A DNA stretch of 64,000 nucleotides from an uncultured Amphritea sp. (GTDB taxonomy: Bacteria > Pseudomonadota > Gammaproteobacteria > Pseudomonadales > Balneatricaceae). The first letter of the stretch is position 1. Every line of letters starts with the position of its first letter. Below are positions 54,573 through 63,058 of the stretch, piece by piece. The position numbers and the translations under genes were made by a program. The notes under the pieces are model-generated. The model saw only the letters and a list, made by a program, of their open reading frames with translations. It did not search any database and was not told the DNA's origin. The stretch lies in the NCBI RefSeq assembly GCF_937127095.1, contig NZ_CAKZLP010000009.1:62001-126000 (forward strand), in the 5' to 3' direction.

Positions 54573-56075
54573 ATGAAATTTACTGATCTGGGCCTGTCGG
54601 CACCGATACTTGATGCCGTTACCGATAAAGGTTACGAGACCCCTTCCCCCATTCAGGCTCAGGCTATTCCTGCCGTGCTGGAGGGTAAAGATCTGATGGC
54701 CGCTGCCCAGACCGGTACCGGTAAAACTGCCGGTTTCACCCTGCCTCTTCTCGAACTGTTAAGCCGTGGCGAACGTGCCCAGGGCAACCAGATCCGCGCA
54801 CTGATTCTGACCCCTACCCGGGAACTGGCGGCGCAGGTTGCCGAGAGCGTGCAGGACTACGGCAAACATCTGCCATTACGCTCCGCAGTCGTCTTCGGTG
54901 GTGTCAGTATCAACCCGCAGATGATGCAGTTGCGTAAAGGGGTCGATATTCTCATCGCCACCCCAGGCCGTCTGATGGATCTGTTTAACCAGAACGCGGT
55001 TAAATTCAATAAAGTTGAAATACTGGTGCTGGACGAAGCGGACCGGATGCTGGATATGGGTTTTATCCATGACATCAAGAGAATCATCAATCTGTTGCCT
55101 AAACAGCGCCAGAATCTGATGTTCTCAGCCACCTTCTCAGATTCGATCCGCACCCTGGCGAAAGGCCTGGTGAACAACCCGGTCGAGATCTCAGTAGCAC
55201 CGCGCAACACCACTGCGACCAATGTAAAACAGTGGATCTGCCCGGTTGATAAGAAACAGAAATCAGCCCTGTTCAGCGAACTGCTGGCGCAACACCAATG
55301 GCATCAGGTGCTGGTATTCACCCGTACCAAACGGGGTGCAAACCAACTGTGCAAACACCTGGAAGCTGGTGGTGTTAATGCCGCCGCGATTCACGGCAAT
55401 AAAAGCCAGGGGGCGCGGACCAAAGCGCTGCTGGAATTCAAACAGGGCAAAATTCAGGTACTGGTCGCAACCGATATCGCTGCCCGGGGACTGGACATTG
55501 ATCAGTTGCCCCAGGTAGTGAACTTTGACCTGCCCAATGTGGCTGAAGATTATGTTCACCGTATCGGCCGGACCGGTCGTGCCGGTGCCAGTGGTCAGGC
55601 TATCTCGCTGGTGAGCGCTGATGAGTTTGATCAGCTGTCTGATATTGAAAACCTGATCGGACGGGTACTGGATCGGGAAGAGGTGCTGGGTTTCCAACCG
55701 CTGCACAACCTTCCTGAGTCAAGCCTGAGCAGCCACAAGCGCAAGCCTAACAAGCCCAAACGAGCCAAACCTCAGGGTGAGCACAAAGATGGGCAACGCT
55801 CCTCCGATGTTGCCAGGGGTCATAAACCGGCTGGCAAAAACAAACGTCATCGGGCGAGCTCCGGCAATCGTCCCGAACAGGCAGCTCAGAGTGGAAAACC
55901 GGCTCAGGCTAAACCCGCACAACGCAGCGCAGCTAATACCGGTCAGAGTAAACCCTCTGGTAATGCCCAGCAGACAGCTGGACGCAGTGGCCGGGCCAAT
56001 CCTGGCGCAAACAGTCCGGCAAAACCAGGCAATCGCCGTCCGTCACGGGGTAAACCGGGTATCGCACGCGGCTAA
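54573..56075 (+). CDS. rhlE: DEAD-box RNA helicase, RhlE type
   Basis: A 500-residue helicase with all motifs: [51 protein letters not shown] and [10 protein letters not shown]. After the core (about 1-375) comes a basic low-complexity tail rich in Lys, Arg, Gly, Pro and Gln, which would bind RNA nonspecifically. It acts in ribosome assembly or RNA turnover in relatives. GAGAGAG lies before the ATG. Confidence 0.88.
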   Translation: MKFTDLGLSAPILDAVTDKGYETPSPIQAQAIPAVLEGKDLMAAAQTGTGKTAGFTLPLLELLSRGERAQGNQIRALILTPTRELAAQVAESVQDYGKHLPLRSAVVFGGVSINPQMMQLRKGVDILIATPGRLMDLFNQNAVKFNKVEILVLDEADRMLDMGFIHDIKRIINLLPKQRQNLMFSATFSDSIRTLAKGLVNNPVEISVAPRNTTATNVKQWICPVDKKQKSALFSELLAQHQWHQVLVFTRTKRGANQLCKHLEAGGVNAAAIHGNKSQGARTKALLEFKQGKIQVLVATDIAARGLDIDQLPQVVNFDLPNVAEDYVHRIGRTGRAGASGQAISLVSADEFDQLSDIENLIGRVLDREEVLGFQPLHNLPESSLSSHKRKPNKPKRAKPQGEHKDGQRSSDVARGHKPAGKNKRHRASSGNRPEQAAQSGKPAQAKPAQRSAANTGQSKPSGNAQQTAGRSGRANPGANSPAKPGNRRPSRGKPGIARG

Positions 56076-56168
56076 AACACCCGGTTAAGCGCAACAGCGG
56101 GTGGAAATCGTCATCTTTTCAGGTAAAGTGCTATCCTCATCCAGACAATGATATGAGTAGGTAGCACA

Positions 56169-57107
56169 ATGCGTTTTCTTTTCATCGGTGCCGGTGGAAT
56201 AGGCTGCTATTACGGCGCCAGACTTCAGCTTCAGGGCCATCAGGTTTGTTATCTGGCCCGGGGCGAACATCTTCAGGCACTGCAGCAGAATGGCCTGCAG
56301 ATCACTCATCCTGATCTCAGCTTTCACCAGCCGGTCGATGCGGTCAATATTGATACCCTGCTTAGCGATTACCAATGCGCTGATTTCGACCTTATTCTAC
56401 TGACGCTTAAAGCAGGCGCCACAGCCCCCATTCTAAACCAGCTCAACGCCTGGCTGAAAACTGCGGATGTAGCGGTTTTATCATTACAGAACGGTGTCGA
56501 TAATGAACCCCTGATTGAACAGGCTCTGGGACGCTCTCGCACCCTCGGAGGGCTGGCAGTGAGAATCGGCGGTCATATCATAGCGCCGGGCCAGATTGAG
56601 GCGACGGGGCCCGCTCAGGTGGTAATGGGCAGCTGGCCTAACCAGCAAAGCGATCATATCTTTAACCCTGCAGCGCTGGAAACTTTTGCAGAGCTATTTA
56701 ACCAGGCAGGCATTCCCACCCGCATCAGCCCAGATATCCGTCATGAACTGTGGCGTAAACTACTGATCAACAACGGCGTGAACCCCCTCTCCGCATTGAC
56801 CCGGCTGGACACACGCACTCTGACATCACACCCCACCTATGGTAAAACCGTATATCGGATGATGCAGGAAGTCGCCGCCGTTGCCGTTGCCGATGATGTC
56901 ATTCTGAGCAAAGAGGATGTCGATGAGATGTTTGAGCTGATCAGCAGCTTTGATGCGATCAAAACCTCGATGCTGGTCGATAAAGAGAAAGGCCGGCCGC
57001 TGGAATTGGATGGCATCAGCGGAGCGGTAATCCAGCGCGCGGTTCAGCTCAACATCGATATCCCTAATACTGAACTTGTTCACGCACTCCTGCTACAGCA
57101 GGAATAA
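56169..57107 (+). CDS. panE: 2-dehydropantoate 2-reductase
   Basis: A 312-residue NADPH-dependent reductase with FIGAGGIGCYYGARL at the N-terminus, KLLINNGVNPLSALT (catalytic Lys and Asn) and GRPLELDGISGAVI. Length and motifs fit PanE in pantothenate synthesis; KPR-family paralogues with other substrates exist. AGGTAG lies before the ATG. Confidence 0.83.
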   Translation: MRFLFIGAGGIGCYYGARLQLQGHQVCYLARGEHLQALQQNGLQITHPDLSFHQPVDAVNIDTLLSDYQCADFDLILLTLKAGATAPILNQLNAWLKTADVAVLSLQNGVDNEPLIEQALGRSRTLGGLAVRIGGHIIAPGQIEATGPAQVVMGSWPNQQSDHIFNPAALETFAELFNQAGIPTRISPDIRHELWRKLLINNGVNPLSALTRLDTRTLTSHPTYGKTVYRMMQEVAAVAVADDVILSKEDVDEMFELISSFDAIKTSMLVDKEKGRPLELDGISGAVIQRAVQLNIDIPNTELVHALLLQQE

Positions 57108-57166
57108 GCGCCGTTTAACTCTATACCTTTCAATCTTCAAAAATAGCGATAAAGCAGGAATACCGA

Positions 57167-57517
57167 ATGGATCTTCAACAGTTTATTGAGCAACTTGAGA
57201 GCAACAGTGGTTTTGATTTTGAAGACACTATCGCGGTTATCGGGGCCAACTATGACTACACACCGACTCGCTTCAGCAACGGCGACCTGGTAAATGAAGC
57301 GGGAACCAACGAAGGCTCCTGTAAAATATTTGCCTTTGCGCAGATAAACAACCTGTCAGAGCAGCACACCCTGAACTGCTTCGGCCGCTTCTATCGCAAC
57401 GACGTGCTGAAGAACCCTGAGGGAACCGATCATGGCAACATCCGTAACTTTATAGTCCACGGCTGGCCTGGCATCAGTTTTGAAAAGTCTGCTCTAACAG
57501 CAAAAAGTTTGACCTGA
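57167..57517 (+). CDS. HopJ-family protein
   Basis: The 116-residue protein matches the HopJ (HopPmaJ) family, with YDYTPTRFSNGD, NEAGTNEGSCKIFAFAQ and LNCFGRFYRNDVL. The family was named from a Pseudomonas type III effector but is widespread in bacteria without type III secretion; no secretion genes are here. Its function is unknown. AGGA precedes the ATG. Confidence 0.82.
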   Translation: MDLQQFIEQLESNSGFDFEDTIAVIGANYDYTPTRFSNGDLVNEAGTNEGSCKIFAFAQINNLSEQHTLNCFGRFYRNDVLKNPEGTDHGNIRNFIVHGWPGISFEKSALTAKSLT

Positions 57518-57533
57518 ATCAGGTGCAACAGCA

Positions 57534-57551
57534 TGTCTCGCCTTAAAGACA
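57534..57551 (+). promoter_or_regulatory. GacA-like upstream site
   Basis: TGTCT (57534-57538) and AGACA (57547-57551) form an 18-bp dyad with the spacing of the TGTAAG-N6-CTTACA GacA/UvrY box; outer TGT and ACA match, inner bases do not. It centres about 60 bases before the predicted RNA start, the usual place. Confidence 0.5.
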
Positions 57552-57567
57552 CCGAAGTCGCTCCATT

Positions 57568-57596
57568 AAGACAAAATTAAGACTTTTTCCTATATT
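57568..57596 (+). promoter_or_regulatory. Promoter of the CsrB-like RNA
   Basis: AAGACA (57568-57573), 17 bp and TATATT (57591-57596) form a sigma70-type promoter, predicting a start near 57603. Confidence 0.55.
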
Positions 57597-57602
57597 CACA
57601 TA

Positions 57603-57863
57603 GTCATGTTATGGCGATACTTGTCCCCGTTGGATCGACGCTCTTCAAGGATTTGAAGAACAGGCTGGGGGACACGGACTTACAGACGCGATATGGACAC
57701 GACCTATCGGCAGGACGCTGACTGGTATTTCGCAAAAAAATTTCCATGGATGGGAAGCCTCTTCCGGGATTGCGAAGAGGTTACAGTATGGACCTGTTTT
57801 AAAACGGGATGGCCCAAGCAAAAAACATTAAAAAAGAGCTCAGGGAACTGGAGCTCTTTTTTT
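57603..57863 (+). ncRNA. csrB: CsrB/Rsm-type regulatory RNA
   Basis: About 260 bases carry 13 GGA motifs. Several sit in hairpin loops: CTTCAA-GGAT-TTGAAG (57643-57658), TTCC-ATGGATG-GGAA (57742-57756), CCTCTTC-CGGGATTGC-GAAGAGG (57758-57780), and the terminator loop. The transcript ends in a strong Rho-independent terminator (AAAAAGAGCTC and GAGCTC, then seven T, 57831-57863). These are the hallmarks of RNAs that titrate CsrA/RsmA. No good gene overlaps. Exact ends are inferred. Paralogue naming (csrB, csrC, rsmZ) cannot be decided. Confidence 0.82.
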
Positions 57864-57954
57864 GTGCCTGCGATTTTATCTCCGTCATACCCGTCTTTGA
57901 TGCTAATAAGAACGATACTGATATGACCGAGCGGCTGAGCACTCGCGTCCTGGC

Positions 57955-58755
57955 TCAGATCACCGAGATGATCATTTTAATCGCCAGTCCCAGCAGCAAT
58001 ACCGCAAAGACTTTCTTCAGCACCGGCACCGGCAACCGATGAGCAACATGAGCGCCAACGGGTGCGGTAAAAAAGCTCATCATCGAAATCAGAATCACCC
58101 CGGGCAGGTAGATAAAACCAACCACATAATCGATCTGCAGGTCAGCTGATAAGCCGTTTAGCAGATAACCGATAGAGCCTGCAATGGAGATCGGCAGACC
58201 GATGGCCGCAGAGGTACCGATCGCTTTCTTAACATCGATATTGTGCCAGCTAAGATAGGGAACGGTCAGTGTGCCTCCCCCTATGGAAACCAGCGCCGAT
58301 ATACTGCCAATCACACTTCCTGCTGCAAACAGTGCCGGAGTACCCGGAAGATTACGGGAGGGCTTAGGTTTGATATTTAAAAACATCTGCACCGATGCAT
58401 ACATCAGGAAGCAAGCAAAAAAGATTCCCAGCGTAGCCGAGCTGAGCACCGAAGCAAGAAAGGTCGCCAGAAAAGCCCCAACCACAATGCCCGGAGCGAT
58501 CATTCTCACAACAGACCAGAGTACACCGCCTTTTTTATTATGAGCCCTCATACTGGAGATAGAGGTAATAATGATAGATGCCATTGAGGTGCCCAGCGCA
58601 AGGTGCACTACCTGATCCTGAGGAATGCCCTGCCAGATAAACAGCGAGGTCAACACCGGCACCATCACCAGGCCTCCCCCGATCCCCAGCAGGCCAGCCA
58701 GAAAACCCACCACCGTTCCCAATAAAATAAAGGCGACAATCAGACCAATTTCCAT
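57955..58755 (-). CDS. TauE/SafE-family sulfite exporter-like permease
   Basis: A 266-residue membrane protein with about eight helices and the repeated family motif GLLGIGGGLVMVPVL and ALVSIGGGTLTVPYL. Members are proposed to export sulfite or organosulfonates. No sulfur gene is adjacent except the SulP transporter upstream, from which a terminator separates it. Confidence 0.83.
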   Translation of the reverse strand: MEIGLIVAFILLGTVVGFLAGLLGIGGGLVMVPVLTSLFIWQGIPQDQVVHLALGTSMASIIITSISSMRAHNKKGGVLWSVVRMIAPGIVVGAFLATFLASVLSSATLGIFFACFLMYASVQMFLNIKPKPSRNLPGTPALFAAGSVIGSISALVSIGGGTLTVPYLSWHNIDVKKAIGTSAAIGLPISIAGSIGYLLNGLSADLQIDYVVGFIYLPGVILISMMSFFTAPVGAHVAHRLPVPVLKKVFAVLLLGLAIKMIISVI

Positions 58756-58774
58756 ACTTTAATCCATATAAAAT

Positions 58775-58803
58775 AAAAAACCGCGACTATTGTCGCGGTT
58801 TTT
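58775..58803 (-). terminator. Terminator after the SulP gene
   Basis: AAAAACCGCGAC pairs exactly with GTCGCGGTTTTT around TATT. Read on the minus strand, it lies 22 bases past the SulP stop codon and before the TauE start. Confidence 0.88.
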
Positions 58804-58824
58804 CAGGATATAACAAGCCTCAGA

Positions 58825-60387
58825 TTAGCCCAGTTTGTCATCAGCGACTTTATAGTCCGGGTCTTCATCACGATTGATCTCAACGGCACTGCCCGCTTTT
58901 TCCAGCAACCGGATACACTCATTGCTGAGATGGCGGATATGAATATCGATTCCCGCTTTCTCATATCGTTCAACCAGAGAGTCAATCACCTCAACGCCAG
59001 AGTGATCCATTACCCGGCAGTTAGCGAAATCGATAATTACTTCCTGCGGATCAAACTTAGGCGTGAAGTTATCCCTAAACGCCTGAACAGAGCCGAAGAA
59101 AAGCGGACCATGGGGTTTATAAATTTTCAGAAAACCATTCTGCTCAATACGGGTATCAACACGCATATGCTTCGCATGTTTCCAGGCAAACACCAGTGCC
59201 GACACAATAACACCGACAATCACCGCAATGGCCAGATCGGTCAGCACAGTCACAACCGTCACCGTCACGACAACGATCGCATCAGAGGGCGGAATCTTAC
59301 GCATCAGGTTGATACTGGCCCACTCGAAGGTACCGATCACCACGATAAACATCACCCCGACTAACGCCGCCACCGGAATCATCTCAATCCAACTGGACCC
59401 CACCAGAATAAACAGCAACAGGAATAGCGCAGCAGAGATACCGGATGCACGACCGGTACCGCCAGAGCCGATATTGATCATGCTCTGACCGATCATGGCA
59501 CAACCGCCCATACCACCAAAGAAGCCAGTCACCACGTTCGCAACCCCCTGCCCCACACACTCTTTATTACCACGACCACGGGTCTCAGTAATCTCATCAA
59601 TCAGTGTCAGTGTCAGCAACGATTCAATCAGGCCAATCGCCGCCAGGATCAGCGCATAGGGAACAATAATCTTCAGCGTCTGAAGATTGATATCCACCAT
59701 CGGAATATGAAACTGGGGCAACCCTCCGGCGATGCTGGCAGCAGGATCGCCAGTCATATCAATCAGTACATCCTGTACACTACGGGCGGAATCAATATCC
59801 AGACCGATGACGATCCCGGTCACCGCCAGTATAGCCACCAGCGTAGAGGGTACAGCGGAGGTGAGTTTGGGCAGAAAATGGATAATGGCCATCGTCAGTG
59901 CGACCAGGCCGAGCATGACGCCCAATTGAGCCCCCTGCATCCAGCCCAGCACACCCTCAGCATCAGCCACCTGAAACTGCTTCATCTGCGCCAGGAAGAT
60001 AACAATCGCCAGGCCGTTTACAAAACCCAGCATCACCGGATGAGGCACCATACGGATAAACTTACCCAAGCGAAAAGTACCCGCAAGAATCTGAAATATT
60101 CCCATCAACACTACGGTCGCGAACAGATACTCAATACCGTGTTCTGCCACCAGACTGACCATCACCACCGCCAGCGCACCGGTGGCACCGGAGATCATTC
60201 CGGGTCTGCCACCGATAGTCGCGGTAATTAAACCCACCATGAAAGCAGCATAGAGACCCACTAACGGTTCAACCCCGGCGACAAAGGCAAAGGCAACGGC
60301 TTCCGGCACCAGCGCCAGGGCGACGGTCAAACCTGACAATACGTCGGACTTGATGCTTTGGGAACGCTTATAAATCAACTGCAGCAT
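58825..60387 (-). CDS. SulP-family anion transporter with STAS domain
   Basis: The 520-residue protein has 10-12 membrane helices, [14 protein letters not shown] and a C-terminal STAS domain (about residues 400-515, with [14 protein letters not shown]). SulP proteins move sulfate, bicarbonate or dicarboxylates; the ion here is unknown. The ATG at 60387 fits the family start; a TTG at 60426 is the only other choice. Confidence 0.85.
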   Translation of the reverse strand: MLQLIYKRSQSIKSDVLSGLTVALALVPEAVAFAFVAGVEPLVGLYAAFMVGLITATIGGRPGMISGATGALAVVMVSLVAEHGIEYLFATVVLMGIFQILAGTFRLGKFIRMVPHPVMLGFVNGLAIVIFLAQMKQFQVADAEGVLGWMQGAQLGVMLGLVALTMAIIHFLPKLTSAVPSTLVAILAVTGIVIGLDIDSARSVQDVLIDMTGDPAASIAGGLPQFHIPMVDINLQTLKIIVPYALILAAIGLIESLLTLTLIDEITETRGRGNKECVGQGVANVVTGFFGGMGGCAMIGQSMINIGSGGTGRASGISAALFLLLFILVGSSWIEMIPVAALVGVMFIVVIGTFEWASINLMRKIPPSDAIVVVTVTVVTVLTDLAIAVIVGVIVSALVFAWKHAKHMRVDTRIEQNGFLKIYKPHGPLFFGSVQAFRDNFTPKFDPQEVIIDFANCRVMDHSGVEVIDSLVERYEKAGIDIHIRHLSNECIRLLEKAGSAVEINRDEDPDYKVADDKLG

Positions 60388-60467
60388 AAGAAAACACTTT
60401 TCCTGAGAATGGAGGGATGGCGGCAAAAAAGCGCGATTATAGCATTCTGCAGACGCACAAAACAGGG

Positions 60468-61076
60468 TCAGGGGCGGATCTGCTGTACCAGCTGAGCTCG
60501 CAGCGCGGTGAGATTAGCCACGCCAATATCAGTGGCAAGCTGCCTGACGGGTGCGGATACATGGGCGTGATAATGGTTTTGCAGTTGTGCCAGATTTGTC
60601 CAGGCTGGAGGCAGCTTGTCCACATGACGGAGCATGCCACCTTCCGGGTCGTTTGCGATATAGCGAACTGAGCCGATTCCAGACAACAACAGCCGCGCAG
60701 TACACATCGGGCAGGGTTCCAGCGTCACCAGCATCGTCAGTTGCTCTGGTGCATAGGGCAAAAAGCCCTCTTCCAGCTGATCGATCAGCAACATTTCGGC
60801 ATGCGCCCGGCTACTGTAGGATACCGATCCTCTGGCGTAATCAACTTTGTTGTGAGTCACACAACTGAACACCCTGTTTTCGGACTGAGCAATCACCTCT
60901 CCCTGCGGATCGATCAGAATCGCCGCAACACCATAATTACCTTGCTCCAGGGCATCCAGCGCCAGTCGGCAAACATGCAGTCCGTGTAGATCGTCCTGAT
61001 AATCCGAATCGGCTAAGCAGGCTTGTAGCCGCAGGTTAAGCGCCGCTGCAGTGGCTTGATCCAGGGTAGTCGTCAT
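60468..61076 (-). CDS. Nucleoside/cytidine deaminase-family protein
   Basis: The 202-residue protein has the zinc motif [10 protein letters not shown] and, further on, [17 protein letters not shown], the two halves of the CDA/tRNA-adenosine deaminase site. It resembles nucleoside deaminases more than TadA, and its substrate is unknown. The ATG at 61076 has GAGG nine bases upstream. It starts 26 bases after dinB ends and may be cotranscribed with it. Confidence 0.8.
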   Translation of the reverse strand: MTTTLDQATAAALNLRLQACLADSDYQDDLHGLHVCRLALDALEQGNYGVAAILIDPQGEVIAQSENRVFSCVTHNKVDYARGSVSYSSRAHAEMLLIDQLEEGFLPYAPEQLTMLVTLEPCPMCTARLLLSGIGSVRYIANDPEGGMLRHVDKLPPAWTNLAQLQNHYHAHVSAPVRQLATDIGVANLTALRAQLVQQIRP

Positions 61077-61101
61077 CTGCCACACCTCTCCGTCAGTTAT
61101 G

Positions 61102-62172
61102 TTAATCAATCAGTTTCAGCTGTATCGCCGTTTGCAGATTCCGGGGTTTAAGCCGATACCCCATACCGATCAGACGCACGGTTTTCTTACCCCGGGACCA
61201 GGCCTCCCGACACAGATGTTCATACAGTGCCAGGGGACATTCCGCTGCACTCTGCTCTACCGTGGTCTGGGTAAAATCTGAGAACTTTAACTTAATCACT
61301 GCACCGGCGACCTCACGCTGCTCGTCATGTCGCTTGAAACGCAACTCCAGCTCAGCCAGTATGGCAGGTAACTGTTGCAAGCAACTGGAAAGATCGGGAA
61401 GGTCCGCAGAAAAAGTATGTTCTACGCTGATCGATTTACGTTCCCGACTGGTTCTCACCGGACGATCATCCTCGCCCCTGCTCAGCTCATACAGACGCTT
61501 GCCAAACCGGCCAAACCGATTCACCAGCTGCGCCATGCTTAACTGTCTCAGATCAGCACAGGTCTCTATCCCCATCTGCTGTAACTTAGCCGTGGTAACC
61601 TTGCCCACTCCGTGGATCTTTTTGACCGGCAGCTGCAAGACAAAGGCTTCCAACTGATCCGGGGTGATAACGCACAGCCCGTCCGGCTTATTCCAGTCAC
61701 TGGCAATTTTAGCAATAAACTTATTCGGTGCGACGCCAGCAGAGATGGTAATACCCACGGTTTCTTTTACCCGTTGGCGGATCTCCTCCGCAATCAGCGT
61801 GGCACTTCCCCCTTTAATGGTGGCACCGGTGACATCAAGATAAGCTTCGTCCAGCGACAGTGGCTCAATCAGATCAGTATAATCGCGATAGATTTCCATG
61901 ATAGCCGCTGACGCCTGGCGGTACTTCTCCATGCTGCCGGGAATCACGGTCAGGCCGGGACACAGTTTAAGCGCATGAGCGGTCGCCATGGCTGAGTGAA
62001 TACCAAATTTTCGTGCTGGATAGTTGCAGGTAGAGATAACGCCGCGACGATCGGAGGAGCCTCCAATCGCCAGAGGAATATCCCTGAGCGCGGGATTATC
62101 CCGCATCTCGACTGCGGCAAAGAAGCAATCGCAGTCACAATGGATTATTTTTCGTTGAACTGTATCTGTCAC
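61102..62172 (-). CDS. dinB: DNA polymerase IV
   Basis: The 356-residue Y-family polymerase has CDCDCFFAAVE near the N-terminus, SLDEAYLDVT (106-115, catalytic Asp and Glu), GVAPNKFIAKIASDWNKP and a C-terminal little-finger domain. It carries out error-prone translesion synthesis. A LexA box lies 61 bases upstream, so it should be SOS-induced. Length is normal. Confidence 0.94.
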   Translation of the reverse strand: MTDTVQRKIIHCDCDCFFAAVEMRDNPALRDIPLAIGGSSDRRGVISTCNYPARKFGIHSAMATAHALKLCPGLTVIPGSMEKYRQASAAIMEIYRDYTDLIEPLSLDEAYLDVTGATIKGGSATLIAEEIRQRVKETVGITISAGVAPNKFIAKIASDWNKPDGLCVITPDQLEAFVLQLPVKKIHGVGKVTTAKLQQMGIETCADLRQLSMAQLVNRFGRFGKRLYELSRGEDDRPVRTSRERKSISVEHTFSADLPDLSSCLQQLPAILAELELRFKRHDEQREVAGAVIKLKFSDFTQTTVEQSAAECPLALYEHLCREAWSRGKKTVRLIGMGYRLKPRNLQTAIQLKLID

Positions 62173-62232
62173 TGCCAGGCCCGGATTAACGCGAAGTGAA
62201 GTTGCGTCGATACCTAAGCCTACTACTAAATA

Positions 62233-62248
62233 CTGTACATATAAACAG
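62233..62248 (-). promoter_or_regulatory. LexA (SOS) box
   Basis: CTGTACATATAAACAG has the LexA form CTGT-N8-ACAG with both arms perfect and an AT-rich centre. It ends directly before the HTH gene's stop codon and controls dinB. Confidence 0.85.
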
Positions 62249-62536
62249 TTAATTAAATTCCAGCGTACTCTTAACGTTATCTATATTCTGCTGCAACCAG
62301 TCAGGATTGATAGCACCCCACTGATCGATAACATAGTAACCGTCATTGTTTCGCCGGCCATCCTGTTTAAAATAGATGTTCACCCCCATTCCCGGAATCG
62401 CTTTGATGACATCCTGTATGGTACGTCGCGGCCAGCCTGTTTTTTCCATTAAAACAGGGACGCTGGGGCGTTCAACAGTGGTGATGAGATGAGATATAAA
62501 AAGCCGACGGGCAAATGTCGTGTTCAGATTGTCCAT
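62249..62536 (-). CDS. Winged-helix DNA-binding protein
   Basis: A 95-residue protein with VERPSVPVLMEKTGWPRRTI (a helix-turn-helix) and DGRRNNDGYYVIDQWG (wing). A conserved small family of unknown role, often beside dinB in pseudomonads and relatives (recollection). The LexA box lies at its 3' end, so it is not SOS-controlled from that box. Confidence 0.68.
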   Translation of the reverse strand: MDNLNTTFARRLFISHLITTVERPSVPVLMEKTGWPRRTIQDVIKAIPGMGVNIYFKQDGRRNNDGYYVIDQWGAINPDWLQQNIDNVKSTLEFN

Positions 62537-62734
62537 TATACGTCTATTCCCTTAGATCAACGTGAAGCTTAAAAATACAGCTGTCTAATCTAGAGGATTA
62601 CGATACAAAACGTCAAGAAGGCAAGCGGAAAAACATCCACTCGATAACTGTCCTGCCTCAACTACAGGCCACTCTGTGCTCGAAAATTCCAAAAAGCCCT
62701 CTAAGCTTAAAAGTAGTTAATGAGGGATATCACG

Positions 62735-62923
62735 ATGAAAACAGATCAGGCAAACACATCCCGAGAACATGGTCGGCTGATTAACGAGCGAAGATCGGGG
62801 CAGGATCGTCGTAAAGTGAAAGACCGGCGTGATGAAATTCGCTTCGAAAATTGTCGCCGGAAGAATCATGGCCGACGAATAGAGGACAGAGACTTCTGGA
62901 AGGAATCACTGGAGTTAAAATAG
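62735..62923 (+). CDS. Small Arg-rich protein, hypothetical
   Basis: A 62-residue highly charged protein with ERRSGQDRRKVKDRRDEI and RRKNHGRRIEDRDFW, two Arg-Arg-rich repeats. GAGGGA lies seven bases before the ATG. No family recognised; it may bind nucleic acid or anionic membrane. Confidence 0.55.
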   Translation: MKTDQANTSREHGRLINERRSGQDRRKVKDRRDEIRFENCRRKNHGRRIEDRDFWKESLELK

Positions 62924-62968
62924 ATCAGCTCCGCAAGCGAACAGATATTCCTGCCCCCTAAAAAGCGA

Positions 62969-63030
62969 CTGTCACAAGATGGTCACTATTCTGCCAATCT
63001 GCTGTCATGTAAATCACATAAATTTCACAT
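62969..63030 (+). promoter_or_regulatory. Array of six Pho-box half-sites
   Basis: Half-sites start at 62969 (CTGTCAC), 62980 (TGGTCAC), 62991 (CTGCCAA), 63002 (CTGTCAT), 63013 (ATCACAT) and 63024 (TTCACAT), each exactly 11 bp from the next, with 4-base spacers. The first pair matches the Pho consensus at about 14 of 18 positions. A -10-like CATAGT follows at 63039. Confidence 0.78.
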
Positions 63031-63058
63031 GTGAACATCATAGTAAAGGCCAGAAAAA

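Noticed and set aside
57693..57926. Plus-strand reading frames of 77 codons overlapping the CsrB-like RNA
   Set aside because: They have no ribosome site, no family resemblance, and run through GGA hairpins and the terminator, which explain the sequence better.
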